Of a stretch of 64,000 nucleotides of DNA, positions 18,541 to 29,750 are shown in pieces. The notes beneath the pieces were generated by a model. That model saw only the letters and a program-made list of their open reading frames with translations, was not told where the DNA came from and searched no databases. Numbering within the stretch: the stretch's first letter is position 1; every line of letters starts with the position of its first letter. The stretch lies in NCBI RefSeq assembly GCF_018130245.1, contig NZ_JAFCKP010000004.1:186001-250000 (forward strand), given 5' to 3'. Origin of the DNA: Bradyrhizobium sp. SZCCT0231 (GTDB lineage Bacteria; Pseudomonadota; Alphaproteobacteria; Rhizobiales; Xanthobacteraceae). Position numbers and translations under genes: made by a program.

Positions 18541-19668
18541 ATGACCGGCCCCAATTGGTTCGATTCACAAACTATTCTCGATGGCATCCGCCGCTGGGTG
18601 GAGATCGAGACGCCGACGGAAGCACCTGAACAGGTCAACAAGCTGGTCTCCGTGGTCGCGGAGCAATATCGCGACCTGCCTGTCACGCTCGAGCGCATCG
18701 CCGGCGTGGATGGCTGCGGCGATCATCTCGTGGCGCGCACGAATTGGGGGCAGGATCGGCCAGGCATCCTGGTGCTGAGCCACCTCGATACCGTTCACCC
18801 CATCGGTTTCATCGAGCGCCTGCCGTTCAAGGTCGAAGGCGACGTCGCGTTCGGTCCCGGCATCTACGACATGAAGGGCGGCGCCTACATCGCCCATCAC
18901 GCCTTTCGCGCGCTTTGTGCGACGGCCGATCGCTCGCCGCTCGGCATCACGCACCTGTTCACCTCCGACGAGGAGATCGGCAGCCCCACCTCTCGCGCGC
19001 TGATCGAGCGGGAGGGACGCAAGGCCAAATACGTGCTGGTGACCGAACCGGCGCGTGACGGCGGCAAGATCGTCACCGGACGCAAGGGCGTCGGACGCTT
19101 CCAGGTGTTCATCAAAGGCGTGCCGGCGCATGCCGGCTCCCGGCCCGAAGACGGCCGCAGCGCCGTCCGCGAGCTCGGCAACGTCATCCTGACGCTGGAA
19201 GGGATGAACGATCTGACGCGCGGCGTCACCGTCAATGTCGGCGTGGTGCGCGGAGGCACGCGCCCCAACGTCACGCCGGAACAGGCTTACGCCGAAGTCG
19301 ATCTGCGCGTCGTGAGCCTCGAGGACGCAGACGAGTTCGCCGGCAAGATTCTCGCCCTGACATCGAAGACGGACGGCGTCACCGTCACGGTCACAGGCGA
19401 ACTCAATCGACCGCCTTACGAGAAGAGCAATGCAGGCGCCTCGCTGTACGAGCATGCGAAGGCGCTCGCCGGCGAGATCGGCTTCGAGCTGATCGACACC
19501 CACACCGGCGGCGGCTCGGACGGCAATTTCACCGCCGCGCACACCGCGACGCTCGACGGGCTCGGCGTCGACGGCAAGGGCGCGCACACCCATTATGAGC
19601 AGCTCTATGTTTCCTCGCTCGCGCCGCGCGCGCGGCTGCTCCATCGCCTGTATCAGACGCTGCGATGA
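18541..19668 (+). CDS. M20-family metallopeptidase, carboxypeptidase G2-like
   Basis: A 375-residue zinc hydrolase of the ArgE/DapE/CPG2 family. Metal ligands are seen in SHLDTVHP, the bridging Asp in GIYDMKGG, the general base in TSDEEIGS and a further ligand in VTEP. The dimerisation domain is inserted around residues 175-285. The sequence looks most like glutamate carboxypeptidase, which removes C-terminal Glu from folates or peptides, but the substrate is not proven. ATG 18541 is preferred over 18511. The stop overlaps the trmB start. Confidence 0.85.
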   Translation: MTGPNWFDSQTILDGIRRWVEIETPTEAPEQVNKLVSVVAEQYRDLPVTLERIAGVDGCGDHLVARTNWGQDRPGILVLSHLDTVHPIGFIERLPFKVEGDVAFGPGIYDMKGGAYIAHHAFRALCATADRSPLGITHLFTSDEEIGSPTSRALIEREGRKAKYVLVTEPARDGGKIVTGRKGVGRFQVFIKGVPAHAGSRPEDGRSAVRELGNVILTLEGMNDLTRGVTVNVGVVRGGTRPNVTPEQAYAEVDLRVVSLEDADEFAGKILALTSKTDGVTVTVTGELNRPPYEKSNAGASLYEHAKALAGEIGFELIDTHTGGGSDGNFTAAHTATLDGLGVDGKGAHTHYEQLYVSSLAPRARLLHRLYQTLR

Positions 19669-20375
19669 GCGAACGTAAGTCAGACCCCGATCGCGAGGAC
19701 AGCGAGCGCGCCTTCTTCGGACGCCGCAAGGGTCACAAGCTCAGGCAACACCAGGCCGGGTTGATCGAGCAGCTGCTGCCGCATCTTGCCCTCAACATCG
19801 ACGGCGAGGCGCCGGCGGACGCCCGCGAAATCTTCGAGCCCGCAGCCGAAGATGTCAGGCTCGAGATCGGCTTCGGCGGCGGCGAGCACCTTGCGGCCGA
19901 GGCCCAAAACTTCCCTGCCATCGGCTTCATCGGCTGCGAGCCCTATGTCAACGGCATGGCAAAGATCCTCGCACAGATCGAGGCCGCCAACATCGGCAAC
20001 ATCCGCCTGTTCGCGGGCGATGCCGCCGAGCTGCTGGCGTGGCTGCCGAAGGCTTCGCTGTCGCGGATCGACCTGATCCATCCGGATCCCTGGCCGAAGC
20101 GGCGGCACTGGAAGCGGCGCTTCGTCCAGGACAGGACGATCGCCGCAATGGCGCGCGTGCTCAGGAGCGGCGGCGAGTTCCGTTTCGTCTGCGACATCGA
20201 CGATTACTGCGCCTGGACGCTGTCGCATCTTTCGCGCTCGCAGGACTTCGTCTGGCTTGCCGAACGCGCCGACGATTTCAGGCAGCCATGGCCGGGCTAC
20301 ACCATGACGCGCTACGGCCGAAAGGCCGCGCGCGAGGGACGCAAGACGGCTTACTTGCGGTTCAGGCGGGTGTAG
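19665..20375 (+). CDS. trmB: tRNA (guanine-N7-)-methyltransferase
   Basis: A 236-residue SAM-dependent methyltransferase that makes m7G46 in tRNA. The motif LEIGFGGGEHLAAEA is the SAM site and IHPDPWPKRRHWKRRF is the TrmB hallmark containing catalytic residues. The N-terminal FFGRRKGHKLR segment is family typical. The ATG at 19665 overlaps the upstream peptidase stop (ATGA). This gene usually precedes rimP-nusA in alphaproteobacteria, as here, although a minus-strand gene intervenes. Confidence 0.95.
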   Translation: MSERKSDPDREDSERAFFGRRKGHKLRQHQAGLIEQLLPHLALNIDGEAPADAREIFEPAAEDVRLEIGFGGGEHLAAEAQNFPAIGFIGCEPYVNGMAKILAQIEAANIGNIRLFAGDAAELLAWLPKASLSRIDLIHPDPWPKRRHWKRRFVQDRTIAAMARVLRSGGEFRFVCDIDDYCAWTLSHLSRSQDFVWLAERADDFRQPWPGYTMTRYGRKAAREGRKTAYLRFRRV

Positions 20376-20400
20376 ATTTCTCGTGAGCCCCATCCGCGAT

Positions 20401-20431
20401 CGTCATGGCCGGGCTTGTCCCGGCCATGACG
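20401..20431. terminator. Hairpin between convergent trmB and the DUF2336 gene
   Basis: A perfect stem CGTCATGGCCGGG / CCCGGCCATGACG with a five-base loop lies in the 75-base gap between convergent genes. It has no long T-run, so it may be a repeat-derived bidirectional terminator. The same GGCCGGGCTTGTCCCGG unit recurs in the larger repeat at 44593-44677. Confidence 0.6.
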
Positions 20432-20450
20432 ACGCAGACTTGGACTTTGA

Positions 20451-21533
20451 TTAAATCGTCTGCCGGTTGCGCCAGAAATTCACGACGCGTTCGGCGGTTG
20501 CCGGCATCAGGCGCGTGAAGTTCAGGCGCGCGGCCTCGATGTCGGCATCGGCCGGCGTGCGGTGCGGACCGTACCAGAGCAGGATGAGCGCGCGCACCGT
20601 GGGCCAGCCGAGGTTCAGCACACGGCCCAAGATCAGAAGCGGATCGTAGCGATCGCCCGCGATGAGGCGGTCGAGAACCGAGAGGCGAACGCCTGACATC
20701 GCCGAGAGCGCGGCGATCGATTCCTCGTATTTGTGCGCCTTGGCGAAGCCGAGCAGCGCGCTCTCGCCGAGATGGCCCTCGCGATGCAAGGCCAGCACGG
20801 TGCGCTGCGCGCCCGAAAAATCGCGGCGCGGCCCCGGCGGCAGCGCGGCCTCCTCGATCGCCGCCATCGCACGCTTGATCTCGACCTGGCGCGCGGGATT
20901 GACCACGGTGGAGAGGCGACGGCGGATGACGTCGAGCGTCCCGTCGAGCAGCTGCTTCAGGTGCTCGCCGGAAAGATCGTTGCGCTGGCCGATCCTGAGC
21001 GTCAGGACGCCGTCCTGCGCCGCGCGCTTGATCATCTCGGAGTAGCTGCTCGGCGAGAACACCGCACCGGCATTGCCTGCGGCGCGGCGCACCACGTCGC
21101 GATCGCCGCGCTCGACCAGCACGTCGGTGACGACGGGAGACAAAGCGGGGCGCTCCGTCATCGCCAGGAGATGGCCCTGGCCTTTCAGACGCGCGATCTC
21201 GACCAGAGCCGCGTCGTCGAGCACGGGCGAGCGGCGCAGCACGGGACCGGCCACCATGATCTCGTTTTCGCGCGCGAGCTGATTGACCAGGTGCGGCGGC
21301 GCGTTGTTCAGGCACGAGAAGCGCTCGGCCAGATCGATGCGCGATGCGAGCTCGGCATGCGGGACGAGATCGATCAGGAGATTGTCGAAGAGATCGATCA
21401 GCTCGGGGCGGAGCTTGTCCGCATCCTGGAAGAACAACTGGGCGATGGCCCGCGCGATCTCGCCGCGTCGCCGCGGATCGCCGCGTTTTACGATATCGTC
21501 CAGTCCAGGAATGAGCGACGTGGCAACGGTCAT
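20451..21533 (-). CDS. DUF2336 domain protein
   Basis: A 360-residue cytoplasmic protein largely made of helical repeat-like segments. The pattern (LIPGLDDIVKRGDPRRRGEIARAIAQLF, then GPVLRRSPVLDDAALVEIA) is that of the alphaproteobacterial DUF2336 family, whose function is not established. There are no catalytic motifs, signal peptide or membrane segments. The ATG at 21533 is chosen because the upstream part of the open frame is Arg/Pro-rich and unlike the family. It is divergent from the rimP operon, so the 370-base gap holds both promoters. Confidence 0.8.
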   Translation of the reverse strand: MTVATSLIPGLDDIVKRGDPRRRGEIARAIAQLFFQDADKLRPELIDLFDNLLIDLVPHAELASRIDLAERFSCLNNAPPHLVNQLARENEIMVAGPVLRRSPVLDDAALVEIARLKGQGHLLAMTERPALSPVVTDVLVERGDRDVVRRAAGNAGAVFSPSSYSEMIKRAAQDGVLTLRIGQRNDLSGEHLKQLLDGTLDVIRRRLSTVVNPARQVEIKRAMAAIEEAALPPGPRRDFSGAQRTVLALHREGHLGESALLGFAKAHKYEESIAALSAMSGVRLSVLDRLIAGDRYDPLLILGRVLNLGWPTVRALILLWYGPHRTPADADIEAARLNFTRLMPATAERVVNFWRNRQTI

Positions 21534-21681
21534 GAAACGCAACTCGAACGGGGCACGCCGCGGGTGCGCCCTTGGTTCAAGCCGCCCCACAATCCGGGAA
21601 TTTAGGCCTGCTTGATGAAGGAAGCGTTGAGCAGGGTCCGCAGATCGGCGTAAAAAGGCCCCGTTCCCGCTGCAATGGGCC

Positions 21682-21710
21682 TTGTCCGGGAATGGAGAAA
21701 GCGCTATATC
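21682..21710 (+). promoter_or_regulatory. Putative sigma-70 promoter of the rimP leader
   Basis: TTGTCC at 21682-21687 and TATATC at 21705-21710 are separated by 17 bases, giving a plausible housekeeping promoter. Transcription would begin near 21717, about 190 bases before rimP and directed away from the DUF2336 gene. The assignment rests on hexamer match and spacing only. Confidence 0.5.
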
Positions 21711-21716
21711 TGCGCC

Positions 21717-21778
21717 AATTCATCTTCTCATACGATCCGCGTAGTGAGAGTGGGCCCGCAAGGACCCGCTCTTTTTTA
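21717..21778 (+). ncRNA. Short terminated leader RNA upstream of rimP
   Basis: Downstream of the predicted promoter, an 8-base stem AGAGTGGG (21747-21754) / CCCGCTCT (21765-21772) with one G-T pair is followed by six T residues (21772-21777), a good intrinsic terminator. A transcript from about 21717 would be about 60 nt. It could be a premature-termination leader controlling the rimP-nusA-infB operon or an independent small RNA. NusA and leader attenuation are linked in other bacteria. A tandem AACC(C)AAGCCTT repeat lies further down at 21855-21883, before rimP. Confidence 0.5.
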
Positions 21779-21879
21779 TTACCTGAACGCGGCTTGGCGG
21801 GAGATGCGGCCCGACGCGCTGTCGGGAAAGTTCCGAAACGGGCTTTGACGTCGTAACCAAGCCTTAACCCAAGCCTTAA

Positions 21880-22659
<780 letters not shown>

Positions 22660-22661
22660 CC

Positions 22662-24272
22662 ATGGCAGTCAGCGCCAACCGACTTGAATTGCTTCAGATC
22701 GCGGACGCCGTCGCACGCGAAAAATCGATCGACCGCGGCATCGTCATCGCGGCGATGGAGGACGCCATCGCCAAGGCCGCCAGGGCCCGTTACGGCAGCG
22801 AGACTGACGTGCATGCCGAGATCGACCCGAAGAAGGGCGAGCTGCGGCTGTCGCGCCACATGCTGGTGGTCGACAAGGTCGAGAATCACTCCAACCAGAT
22901 CTCGCTGGTCGACGCGCAGCGCGCCAATCCCGGCGCCCAGGTCGGCGACACCATCGCCGACACCCTGCCGCCGCTGGAATATGGCCGCATCGCCGCGCAA
23001 TCGGCCAAGCAGGTGATCGTGCAGAAGGTGCGCGAGGCCGAGCGCGACCGGCAGTACCAGGAATTCAAGGACCGCATCGGCGACATCGTCAACGGCGTCG
23101 TCAAGCGGGTCGAATATGGCAGCGTGATCGTCGATCTCGGCCGCGGTGAAGCCATCATCCGTCGCGACGAGATGCTGCCGCGCGAAGTATTCCGCAACGG
23201 CGACCGCGTCCGCGCCTACATCTTCGATGTCCGTCGCGAGACGAGAGGCCCGCAGATCTTCCTCTCCCGCACCCATCCGCAGTTCATGGCAAAGCTGTTC
23301 GCCCAGGAAGTGCCGGAGATCTATGACGGCATCGTCGAGATCAAGGCGGTGGCCCGCGATCCGGGCTCGCGCGCGAAGATCGGCGTGATTTCCCGCGATT
23401 CCTCGGTCGATCCGGTCGGCGCCTGCGTCGGCATGCGCGGCTCGCGCGTGCAGGCGGTGGTGAACGAGCTGCAGGGCGAGAAGATCGACATCATTCCCTG
23501 GTCGCCCGACATCGCGACCTTCGTGGTCAACGCGCTGGCGCCTGCGGAAGTCTCCAAGGTCGTCATCGACGAAGACCGCGAGCGCATCGAGGTCGTGGTG
23601 CCCGACACCAACAACCAGCTCTCGCTGGCGATCGGCCGCCGCGGCCAGAACGTGCGCCTGGCCTCGCAGCTCACCGGCTGGGATATCGACATCCTGACCG
23701 AGCAGGAGGAATCGGAGCGCCGCCAGGCCGACTTCGAGAACTCCACCCGCGTCTTCATGGAATCGCTCAACGTCGACGAAGTGGTCGGCCAGCTGCTGGC
23801 GTCCGAGGGCTTCACCTCGGTCGAGGAACTCGCGATGGTGGACGTCAAGGAACTCGCCGGCATCGAGGGTTTCGACGAGGAGACCGCGCAGGAGCTGCAG
23901 AACCGCGCCCGCGAATATCTGGAGCAGCAGGAAGCCGAGCTCGAGGCCCGGCGCAAGGAGCTCGGCGTCGAGGACGCGCTCAAGGACGTGCCCGGCGTGA
24001 CCTCGAAGATGCTGGTGAAGTTCGGCGAGAACGACATCAAGACCGTCGACGACCTCGCCGGCTGCGCCACCGACGATCTGGTCGGCTGGACCGAGCGCAA
24101 GGAAGGCGGCGAGCAGACCAAATATGCGGGTGCGCTCGACGGCATCGACATCTCCCGTGACGATGCCGAGGCGATGATCATGCAGGCCCGCGTCAAGGCC
24201 GGCTGGATCACCGAGGCCGATCTCGCCAAGCCTGCTTTAGAGGCTGAGGCGACCGAAGATCAGCCGGCTTAA
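22662..24272 (+). CDS. nusA: Transcription termination/antitermination factor NusA
   Basis: A 536-residue RNA polymerase-binding factor. The order is NusA N-terminal domain (1-125), S1 domain (about 130-200), KH1 and KH2 (about 205-345, with [10 protein letters not shown]), and two C-terminal helix-hairpin-helix repeats typical of alphaproteobacteria (about 365-510). It modulates pausing, termination and antitermination. AAGGAG lies just before the ATG. The gene belongs to the rimP-nusA-ylxR-infB operon; the stop is followed after 23 bases by ylxR. Confidence 0.97.
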   Translation: MAVSANRLELLQIADAVAREKSIDRGIVIAAMEDAIAKAARARYGSETDVHAEIDPKKGELRLSRHMLVVDKVENHSNQISLVDAQRANPGAQVGDTIADTLPPLEYGRIAAQSAKQVIVQKVREAERDRQYQEFKDRIGDIVNGVVKRVEYGSVIVDLGRGEAIIRRDEMLPREVFRNGDRVRAYIFDVRRETRGPQIFLSRTHPQFMAKLFAQEVPEIYDGIVEIKAVARDPGSRAKIGVISRDSSVDPVGACVGMRGSRVQAVVNELQGEKIDIIPWSPDIATFVVNALAPAEVSKVVIDEDRERIEVVVPDTNNQLSLAIGRRGQNVRLASQLTGWDIDILTEQEESERRQADFENSTRVFMESLNVDEVVGQLLASEGFTSVEELAMVDVKELAGIEGFDEETAQELQNRAREYLEQQEAELEARRKELGVEDALKDVPGVTSKMLVKFGENDIKTVDDLAGCATDDLVGWTERKEGGEQTKYAGALDGIDISRDDAEAMIMQARVKAGWITEADLAKPALEAEATEDQPA

Positions 24273-24295
24273 GGGCGAAGGAGAATGTCGCCCGG

Positions 24296-24979
24296 ATGCT
24301 CACCGATACTGACCCCGAACTCGACCATGGGCCGCGGACCGAAAGGTCCGCGACCATGCGCATGTGCGCGGTCAATCGGGAGGTCCGGCCGATCGACGAG
24401 CTGATCCGCTTCGTCGTCTCGCCGCAAGGCGACATAGTTCCCGATCTCAAGCGCAAGCTGCCCGGACGGGGCATGTGGATCACCGCCTCACGCAAGGTGG
24501 TTGCGGAAGCCGTGCGGCGTCACCAATTCAGCAAGGCCTTCAAGCGCGACCTGCGCATTCCTCAGACGCTTCCCACCGATATCGAGGCGCTCCTGGTCCG
24601 GAGCGTGACGGAAGCCCTTGGGATCGCCGCCAAGGCGGGCCAGGTCGTGATCGGCTTCGGCAAGGTCGAGAGCGCCCTTCGGGAAGGCACGGTCGAGGTC
24701 CTGATCCATGCCAGCGACGGGGCCGCGGACGGAATCCGCAAATTGGACATGCTGGCACGTCAAAATGCCGGAAATCACGGCCCTCAGCCGCAGATTCCCG
24801 TCGTCACCGCACTGAAATCGATAGAATTGGATTTGGCACTGACCCGGTCAAATGTGATACATGCTGCCCTGCTCGCGGGCCCGGCGAGCAAGTCATTCCT
24901 GTCACGTAGCCAGATGCTGGTCCGATACCGGATGGCGGACGATGACAAGACTGCCGAAAAGCCCGGCCAGGATTTCTGA
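24296..24979 (+). CDS. YlxR (DUF448) RNA-binding protein with L7Ae-like domain
   Basis: A 227-residue protein with two parts. Residues 20-95 carry the YlxR fold (RMCAVNREVRPIDELIRFVV, then KLPGRGMWIT). Residues 100-190 resemble the L7Ae/L30e fold (LLVRSVTEALGIAAKAGQVVIG). The location between nusA and infB is nearly universal for ylxR. In this fused form, common in alphaproteobacteria, it is thought to bind RNA or act as a nucleoid-associated regulator. The function here is inferred from family and context. Confidence 0.88.
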   Translation: MLTDTDPELDHGPRTERSATMRMCAVNREVRPIDELIRFVVSPQGDIVPDLKRKLPGRGMWITASRKVVAEAVRRHQFSKAFKRDLRIPQTLPTDIEALLVRSVTEALGIAAKAGQVVIGFGKVESALREGTVEVLIHASDGAADGIRKLDMLARQNAGNHGPQPQIPVVTALKSIELDLALTRSNVIHAALLAGPASKSFLSRSQMLVRYRMADDDKTAEKPGQDF

Positions 24980-25049
24980 GAGACAACGACGACCCAATAG
25001 GACGGTGCGGCAACGCACAACACTGATAAATCAGGATTAGGACTGCTGA

Positions 25050-27731
25050 ATGGTTGATACCAAGACCCCTGGCGACAAGAAGCTGAGCGTTCCGAGCAAG
25101 ACGCTATCGCTCAAGCCGCGCGTCGAAACGGGGACCGTGCGCCAGAGCTTCAGCCATGGCCGCAGCAAGCAGGTCGTGGTCGAGAAGCGCGGCAAGCGCC
25201 GCATTGGCGACGGGCCCGAGCCGCACGCGCCCGAAGTGACTGCAAAGCCCGCGCCGGCCGCACCCGCGGCGCCGTCGCGTCCGGTTCCGCCCCCGCCTCG
25301 CAACGCCGGTTCCGGCGTGGTGCTGCGCACCCTGACCGAGGACGAGCGTTCGGCTCGCGCCAGCGCGCTGGCCGATGCCAAGCTGCGCGAAGTCGAGGAA
25401 CGCCGCCAGGCCGAGGAAGAGGCCCAGCGCCGCGCCGTCCGCGAGGCCGCCGAACGCGCCGAGCGCGAAGCCGCCGAAGCCCGTCGCAAGGCCGAGGAAG
25501 AGCGCCATCGCCACGAGGACGAAGCCAAGCGAAAGGCCGAGACCGAGGCCAAGAAGCGTTTCGGGGAAGGCGAGCAGCCGGCCGCCGCGCGTCCCGCGAC
25601 CGCGGCACCGACCGCTCCTGCGCCGCGGCCCGGCACCACCACGGCACGCCCGGGAACCACGACGGCGCGTCCTGCAACGACGACCGCGCAGCGGCCGGCT
25701 GGGCCGGCAGGTCGCGGCCCCGCAGTTGCGGCCGAACCGGAAGACGATGAGGCGCCGCGCCAGATCCGTCGCGGTCCCGGCGGCGCCGCGCGTCCCGCGG
25801 CAGCCCCCAAGACCACCCACAAGCCCGGCCCGCAGAAGGAGCGCGGCCGCCTGACCGTCGTCACCGCGCTCAACGCCGACGAGGTGCGCGAGCGCTCGAT
25901 CGCCTCGTTCCGCCGCCGCACCCAGCGCCTGAAGGGCCATGCCTCCAACGAGCCGAAGGAAAAGCTCATTCGCGAAGTGGTCATTCCGGAAGCGATCACC
26001 ATCCAGGAGCTCGCCAACCGCATGGCCGAGCGCGCGGTCGATGTCATCCGCATGCTGATGAAGCAGGGCGCGATGCACAAGATCACCGACGTGATCGACG
26101 CCGACACCGCGCAGCTGATCGCCGAAGAATTGGGCCACACCGTCAAGCGCGTTGCCGCATCTGACGTCGAGGAAGGCCTGTTCGACACCGTCGACGATTC
26201 CACCGACACCGAGACGCGCTCGCCGGTCGTGACCGTGATGGGTCACGTCGATCACGGCAAGACGTCGCTGCTCGATGCGCTCCGCCACGCCAACGTCGTC
26301 TCGGGCGAAGCCGGCGGCATCACCCAGCACATCGGCGCCTATCAGGTGGTGTCGCCCGAAAGCGGCAAGAAGATCACCTTCATCGACACGCCCGGCCACG
26401 CCGCGTTCACCGCGATGCGCGCCCGCGGCGCCAAGGTCACCGACATCGTCGTGCTGGTGGTCGCGGCCGACGACGGCGTCATGCCGCAGACGGTCGAAGC
26501 CATCAACCACGCCAAGGCGGCGCGGGTGCCGATCATCGTTGCCATCAACAAGATCGACAAGCCCGACGCCAAGCCCGAGCGCGTGCGCACCGAGCTGCTC
26601 CAGCACGAGGTGCAGGTGGAGTCCTTCGGCGGCGAGGTCGTCGACGTCGAGGTGTCCGCCAAGAACAAGACCAATCTCGACAAGCTGCTCGAGATGATCG
26701 CGCTCCAGGCCGAACTCCTCGACCTGAAGACCAATTCGCAGCGTCCGGCCGAAGGCACCGTGATCGAGGCCAAGCTCGATCGCGGCCGGGGTCCGGTCGC
26801 GACCGTGCTGGTGCAGCGCGGCACGCTCCGCGTCGGAGACATCATCGTCGCCGGCGCCGAAATGGGCCGTGTCCGCGCGCTGATCTCCGATCAGGGCGAG
26901 ACGGTGCAGGAGGCGGGTCCCTCGGTGCCGGTCGAAGTGCTCGGCTTCAACGGTCCGCCGGAGGCCGGCGATCGTCTCGCGGTGGTCGAGAACGAAGCCC
27001 GCGCCCGCCAGGTCACCAGCTACCGTGCGCACCAGAAGCGCGAGAACGCGGCAGCTTCGATCTCCGGCATGCGCGGCTCGCTCGAGCAGATGATGTCGCA
27101 ATTGAAGACGGCGGGCCGCAAGGAATTCCCGCTGATCGTCAAGGCCGACGTGCAGGGCTCGCTGGAAGCCATCCTCGGCTCGCTGGAGAAGCTCGGTACC
27201 GACGAAGTCGCCGCCCGCATCCTGCATGCCGGCGTCGGCGGCATCTCGGAATCCGACGTGACGCTGGCCGAAGGCTTCAACGCCGCGATCATCGGCTTCT
27301 CGGTTCGTGCCAACAAGGAAGCCGCTGCGGCCGCCAAGCGCAACGGCATCGAAATCCGCTACTACAACATCATCTACGACCTCGTGGACGACGTGAAGAA
27401 AGCGATGAGCGGTCTGCTCGCGCCGACCTTGCGCGAAACCATGCTGGGCAATGCCGAGATCCTGGAGATCTTCAACATCTCCAAGGTCGGCAAGGTCGCC
27501 GGCTGCCGCGTCACCGACGGCACCGTGGAACGCGGCGCCAATGTGCGCCTGATCCGCGACAACGTCGTCGTGCATGAAGGCAAGCTGTCGACGCTCAAGC
27601 GCTTCAAGGACGAAGTGAAGGAAGTCCAGTCCGGCCAGGAATGCGGCATGGCCTTCGAGAACTATCACGACATGCGTGCCGGTGACGTGATCGAGTGTTA
27701 CCGCGTGGAGACGATCCAGCGCTCCCTGTAA
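25050..27731 (+). CDS. infB: Translation initiation factor IF-2
   Basis: An 893-residue GTPase that brings initiator tRNA to the 30S subunit. A short basic N-terminus is followed by a charged, Glu/Arg/Ala-rich coiled-coil region (about 100-185) and a Pro/Ala/Thr low-complexity linker with [11 protein letters not shown] repeats. IF2-N lies near 300-350. The G domain starts with GHVDHGKTS near residue 397, and NKID gives base specificity. Domains II to IV follow. The low-complexity linker explains very long false frames on the other strand. rbfA follows after 154 bases. Confidence 0.97.
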   Translation: MVDTKTPGDKKLSVPSKTLSLKPRVETGTVRQSFSHGRSKQVVVEKRGKRRIGDGPEPHAPEVTAKPAPAAPAAPSRPVPPPPRNAGSGVVLRTLTEDERSARASALADAKLREVEERRQAEEEAQRRAVREAAERAEREAAEARRKAEEERHRHEDEAKRKAETEAKKRFGEGEQPAAARPATAAPTAPAPRPGTTTARPGTTTARPATTTAQRPAGPAGRGPAVAAEPEDDEAPRQIRRGPGGAARPAAAPKTTHKPGPQKERGRLTVVTALNADEVRERSIASFRRRTQRLKGHASNEPKEKLIREVVIPEAITIQELANRMAERAVDVIRMLMKQGAMHKITDVIDADTAQLIAEELGHTVKRVAASDVEEGLFDTVDDSTDTETRSPVVTVMGHVDHGKTSLLDALRHANVVSGEAGGITQHIGAYQVVSPESGKKITFIDTPGHAAFTAMRARGAKVTDIVVLVVAADDGVMPQTVEAINHAKAARVPIIVAINKIDKPDAKPERVRTELLQHEVQVESFGGEVVDVEVSAKNKTNLDKLLEMIALQAELLDLKTNSQRPAEGTVIEAKLDRGRGPVATVLVQRGTLRVGDIIVAGAEMGRVRALISDQGETVQEAGPSVPVEVLGFNGPPEAGDRLAVVENEARARQVTSYRAHQKRENAAASISGMRGSLEQMMSQLKTAGRKEFPLIVKADVQGSLEAILGSLEKLGTDEVAARILHAGVGGISESDVTLAEGFNAAIIGFSVRANKEAAAAAKRNGIEIRYYNIIYDLVDDVKKAMSGLLAPTLRETMLGNAEILEIFNISKVGKVAGCRVTDGTVERGANVRLIRDNVVVHEGKLSTLKRFKDEVKEVQSGQECGMAFENYHDMRAGDVIECYRVETIQRSL

Positions 27732-27784
27732 GTCCAAATCTTACCGAAGCGTTCGGATCTTTTTGAGCTGAAATTGCGGAGTGC

Positions 27785-27808
27785 GATGGCCGGTTTTTTC
27801 CGGCCATC
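27785..27808. repeat. Stem-loop between infB and rbfA
   Basis: Perfect 9-base arms GATGGCCGG and CCGGCCATC flank a loop of six T residues. It sits in the 154-base infB-rbfA gap. Without a T-run after the stem it is not a clear terminator; it may be a processing or stabilising element within the operon mRNA. Confidence 0.5.
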
Positions 27809-27885
27809 CACCCCACTTCGTTTCAACAGGACAAATGACAATGCCCGTGCCCCAGGCCCGGGCATGACGAGGTGATTTTCGAAAA

Positions 27886-28341
27886 ATGCCACGCCATCAT
27901 CAGAAGAAGAGTTCCGCGCCCGGCGGCTCGCAGCGCCAGTTGCGCGTCGGCGAGCAGGTTCGCCACGCGATGGCCGATATTCTGGCGCAAGGCAACGTGC
28001 ATGATGCGGATCTCGAAGGTCACATCATCACCGTGCCGGAGGTGCGGATGTCGCCCGACCTGAAGCTCGCGACGGTCTACGTGATGCCGCTCGGTGGCCG
28101 CGACACCGAGATCGTGATCGCGGCGCTCGAGCGCAACAAGAAATTCCTGCGCGGCGAGGTCGCGCGGCGCGTTAACCTGAAATTTGCACCTGACATTCGC
28201 TTCCGCGTCGATGAGCGATTCGACGAGGCGGAACGGATCGAGAAACTTTTGCGAACACCTGCGGTGCAGAAGGACTTGGACAAAGACCTGGACAAGGATC
28301 TGGAACAGAATCCGGCTTCGGATCGGGAAGAAGAGCAATGA
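27886..28341 (+). CDS. rbfA: Ribosome-binding factor A
   Basis: A 151-residue KH-like protein that binds the 30S subunit during late assembly. Conserved segments are [28 protein letters not shown] and [29 protein letters not shown]. The C-terminal tail carries a short internal repeat ([12 protein letters not shown]) from near-duplicated codons at about 28276-28310. The stop overlaps the truB ATG (ATGA). The N-terminus is basic and Ser/Gln-rich. Confidence 0.95.
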   Translation: MPRHHQKKSSAPGGSQRQLRVGEQVRHAMADILAQGNVHDADLEGHIITVPEVRMSPDLKLATVYVMPLGGRDTEIVIAALERNKKFLRGEVARRVNLKFAPDIRFRVDERFDEAERIEKLLRTPAVQKDLDKDLDKDLEQNPASDREEEQ

Positions 28342-29471
28342 CGATGGACCCGGCTCACGGCACGATCGACGGCAACGGCGCCGATCAGCGCGATGTGCAG
28401 AAGGACAATTTTGCGGACGATAATTTTGCGGGCATGGGCGGCAATTCTCAGCCGCATCAGGAGCCGCGCCGCGTCAACAACGATCCGCGCGCCAAGCAGC
28501 AGAAGGGCAACCAGCCTCGCCGCGACCGCCGCGACGTCCATGGCTGGGTCGTGCTCGACAAGCCGATCGGCATGACCTCGACACAGGCGGTCGCCGTGCT
28601 CAAGCGCCTGTTCAACGCCAAGCGCGCCGGCCACGCCGGCACGCTCGATCCGCTCGCCTCGGGCGGGCTGCCGATCGCGCTCGGTGAGGCCACCAAGACC
28701 GTCCCCTTCGTGATGGACGGCCGCAAGCGCTACCAGTTCACGGTGTGCTGGGGCGAGGAGCGCGACACCGACGATATCGAGGGCCGGGTGACGGCGACCT
28801 CCGACCAGCGCCCGACCCGGGAGGCGATCCTGGCCCTGCTGCCCCGCTTCACCGGTGTGATCGAGCAGATCCCGCCGCGCTATTCCGCGATCAAGGTCCA
28901 GGGCGAACGCGCCTATGATCTCGCCCGCGACGGCGAGGTCGTGGAACTGGCGCCACGCCCGGTCGAGATTCACCATTTAACCCTTGTGGATCAACCAGAT
29001 AACGACCGGGCCGTATTCGAGGCCGAATGCGGCAAGGGCACCTATGTCCGGGCGCTGGCCCGCGATATGGGCCGGATTCTCGGCACTTACGGCCATATCT
29101 GCGCGCTGCGGCGGACCCTGGTCGGCCCATTTGGCGAAAACGACATGATTCCGCTGGATCAGCTGGAGGCTTTGTGCGATAGAGCCGCGTCCGGCGAGGG
29201 CAGCCTCGCCGACGCGCTTTTGCCCGTTGAGACCGCGCTGGACGACATCCCGGCACTGGCCGTCACTCGGGCTGATGCGGCAAGGCTCCATCGGGGCCAG
29301 GCCGTTTTGTTGCGCGGACGGGATGCGCCCACTTGTAGCGGCACAGTCTATGTCACGGTGGCAGGCCGTCTTTTGGCGCTTGCCGAAGTTGGCAATGGCG
29401 AAATCATCCCCAAGCGTGTGTTCAACCTGACCGGCCTGACTGCCAGCCCCGGTCGCAACGAGAGAAATTGA
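28338..29471 (+). CDS. truB: tRNA pseudouridine-55 synthase
   Basis: A 377-residue pseudouridine synthase. The catalytic Asp104 lies in [13 protein letters not shown], and [17 protein letters not shown] begins the conserved core near residue 69. The first 65 residues are a hydrophilic Asn/Gln/Asp-rich extension not found in E. coli TruB. It makes pseudouridine 55 in the T-loop of tRNAs. The ATG overlaps the rbfA stop; a second ATG two codons later is an alternative. The rpsO ATG lies two bases after the stop. Confidence 0.95.
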   Translation: MTMDPAHGTIDGNGADQRDVQKDNFADDNFAGMGGNSQPHQEPRRVNNDPRAKQQKGNQPRRDRRDVHGWVVLDKPIGMTSTQAVAVLKRLFNAKRAGHAGTLDPLASGGLPIALGEATKTVPFVMDGRKRYQFTVCWGEERDTDDIEGRVTATSDQRPTREAILALLPRFTGVIEQIPPRYSAIKVQGERAYDLARDGEVVELAPRPVEIHHLTLVDQPDNDRAVFEAECGKGTYVRALARDMGRILGTYGHICALRRTLVGPFGENDMIPLDQLEALCDRAASGEGSLADALLPVETALDDIPALAVTRADAARLHRGQAVLLRGRDAPTCSGTVYVTVAGRLLALAEVGNGEIIPKRVFNLTGLTASPGRNERN

Positions 29472-29473
29472 CG

Positions 29474-29743
29474 ATGTCGATTGCCGCGGAACGCAAAGCG
29501 GAAGTCATCAAGACGAATGCCACCAAGGCCGGCGACACCGGCTCGCCCGAGGTTCAGGTCGCGATCCTGTCGGAACGCATCAACAACCTCACCAACCATT
29601 TCAAGACCCACGTGAAGGACAACCATTCGCGTCGCGGCCTCTTGAAGCTGGTCTCCACCCGCCGCTCGCTCCTCGACTATCTCAAGAAGAAGGACGAGGC
29701 GCGGTACAAGGCGCTGCTCGAGAAGCACAACATTCGTCGTTAA
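29474..29743 (+). CDS. rpsO: 30S ribosomal protein S15
   Basis: An 89-residue protein with the complete S15 sequence: [36 protein letters not shown] and the terminal [13 protein letters not shown]. It binds the central domain of 16S rRNA. The ATG at 29474 is chosen over an in-frame TTG two codons earlier because MSIAAERK is the conserved start. Only two bases separate it from truB. Confidence 0.98.
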   Translation: MSIAAERKAEVIKTNATKAGDTGSPEVQVAILSERINNLTNHFKTHVKDNHSRRGLLKLVSTRRSLLDYLKKKDEARYKALLEKHNIRR

Positions 29744-29750
29744 GTTCCTG

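Noticed and set aside
25104-27737. An 877-codon open frame antisense to infB, and similar long antisense frames opposite pnp, katG and trpS
   Set aside because: They mirror GC-rich third codon positions of well-identified genes, have low-complexity His/Asp/Arg-rich translations, no family motifs and no ribosome sites.
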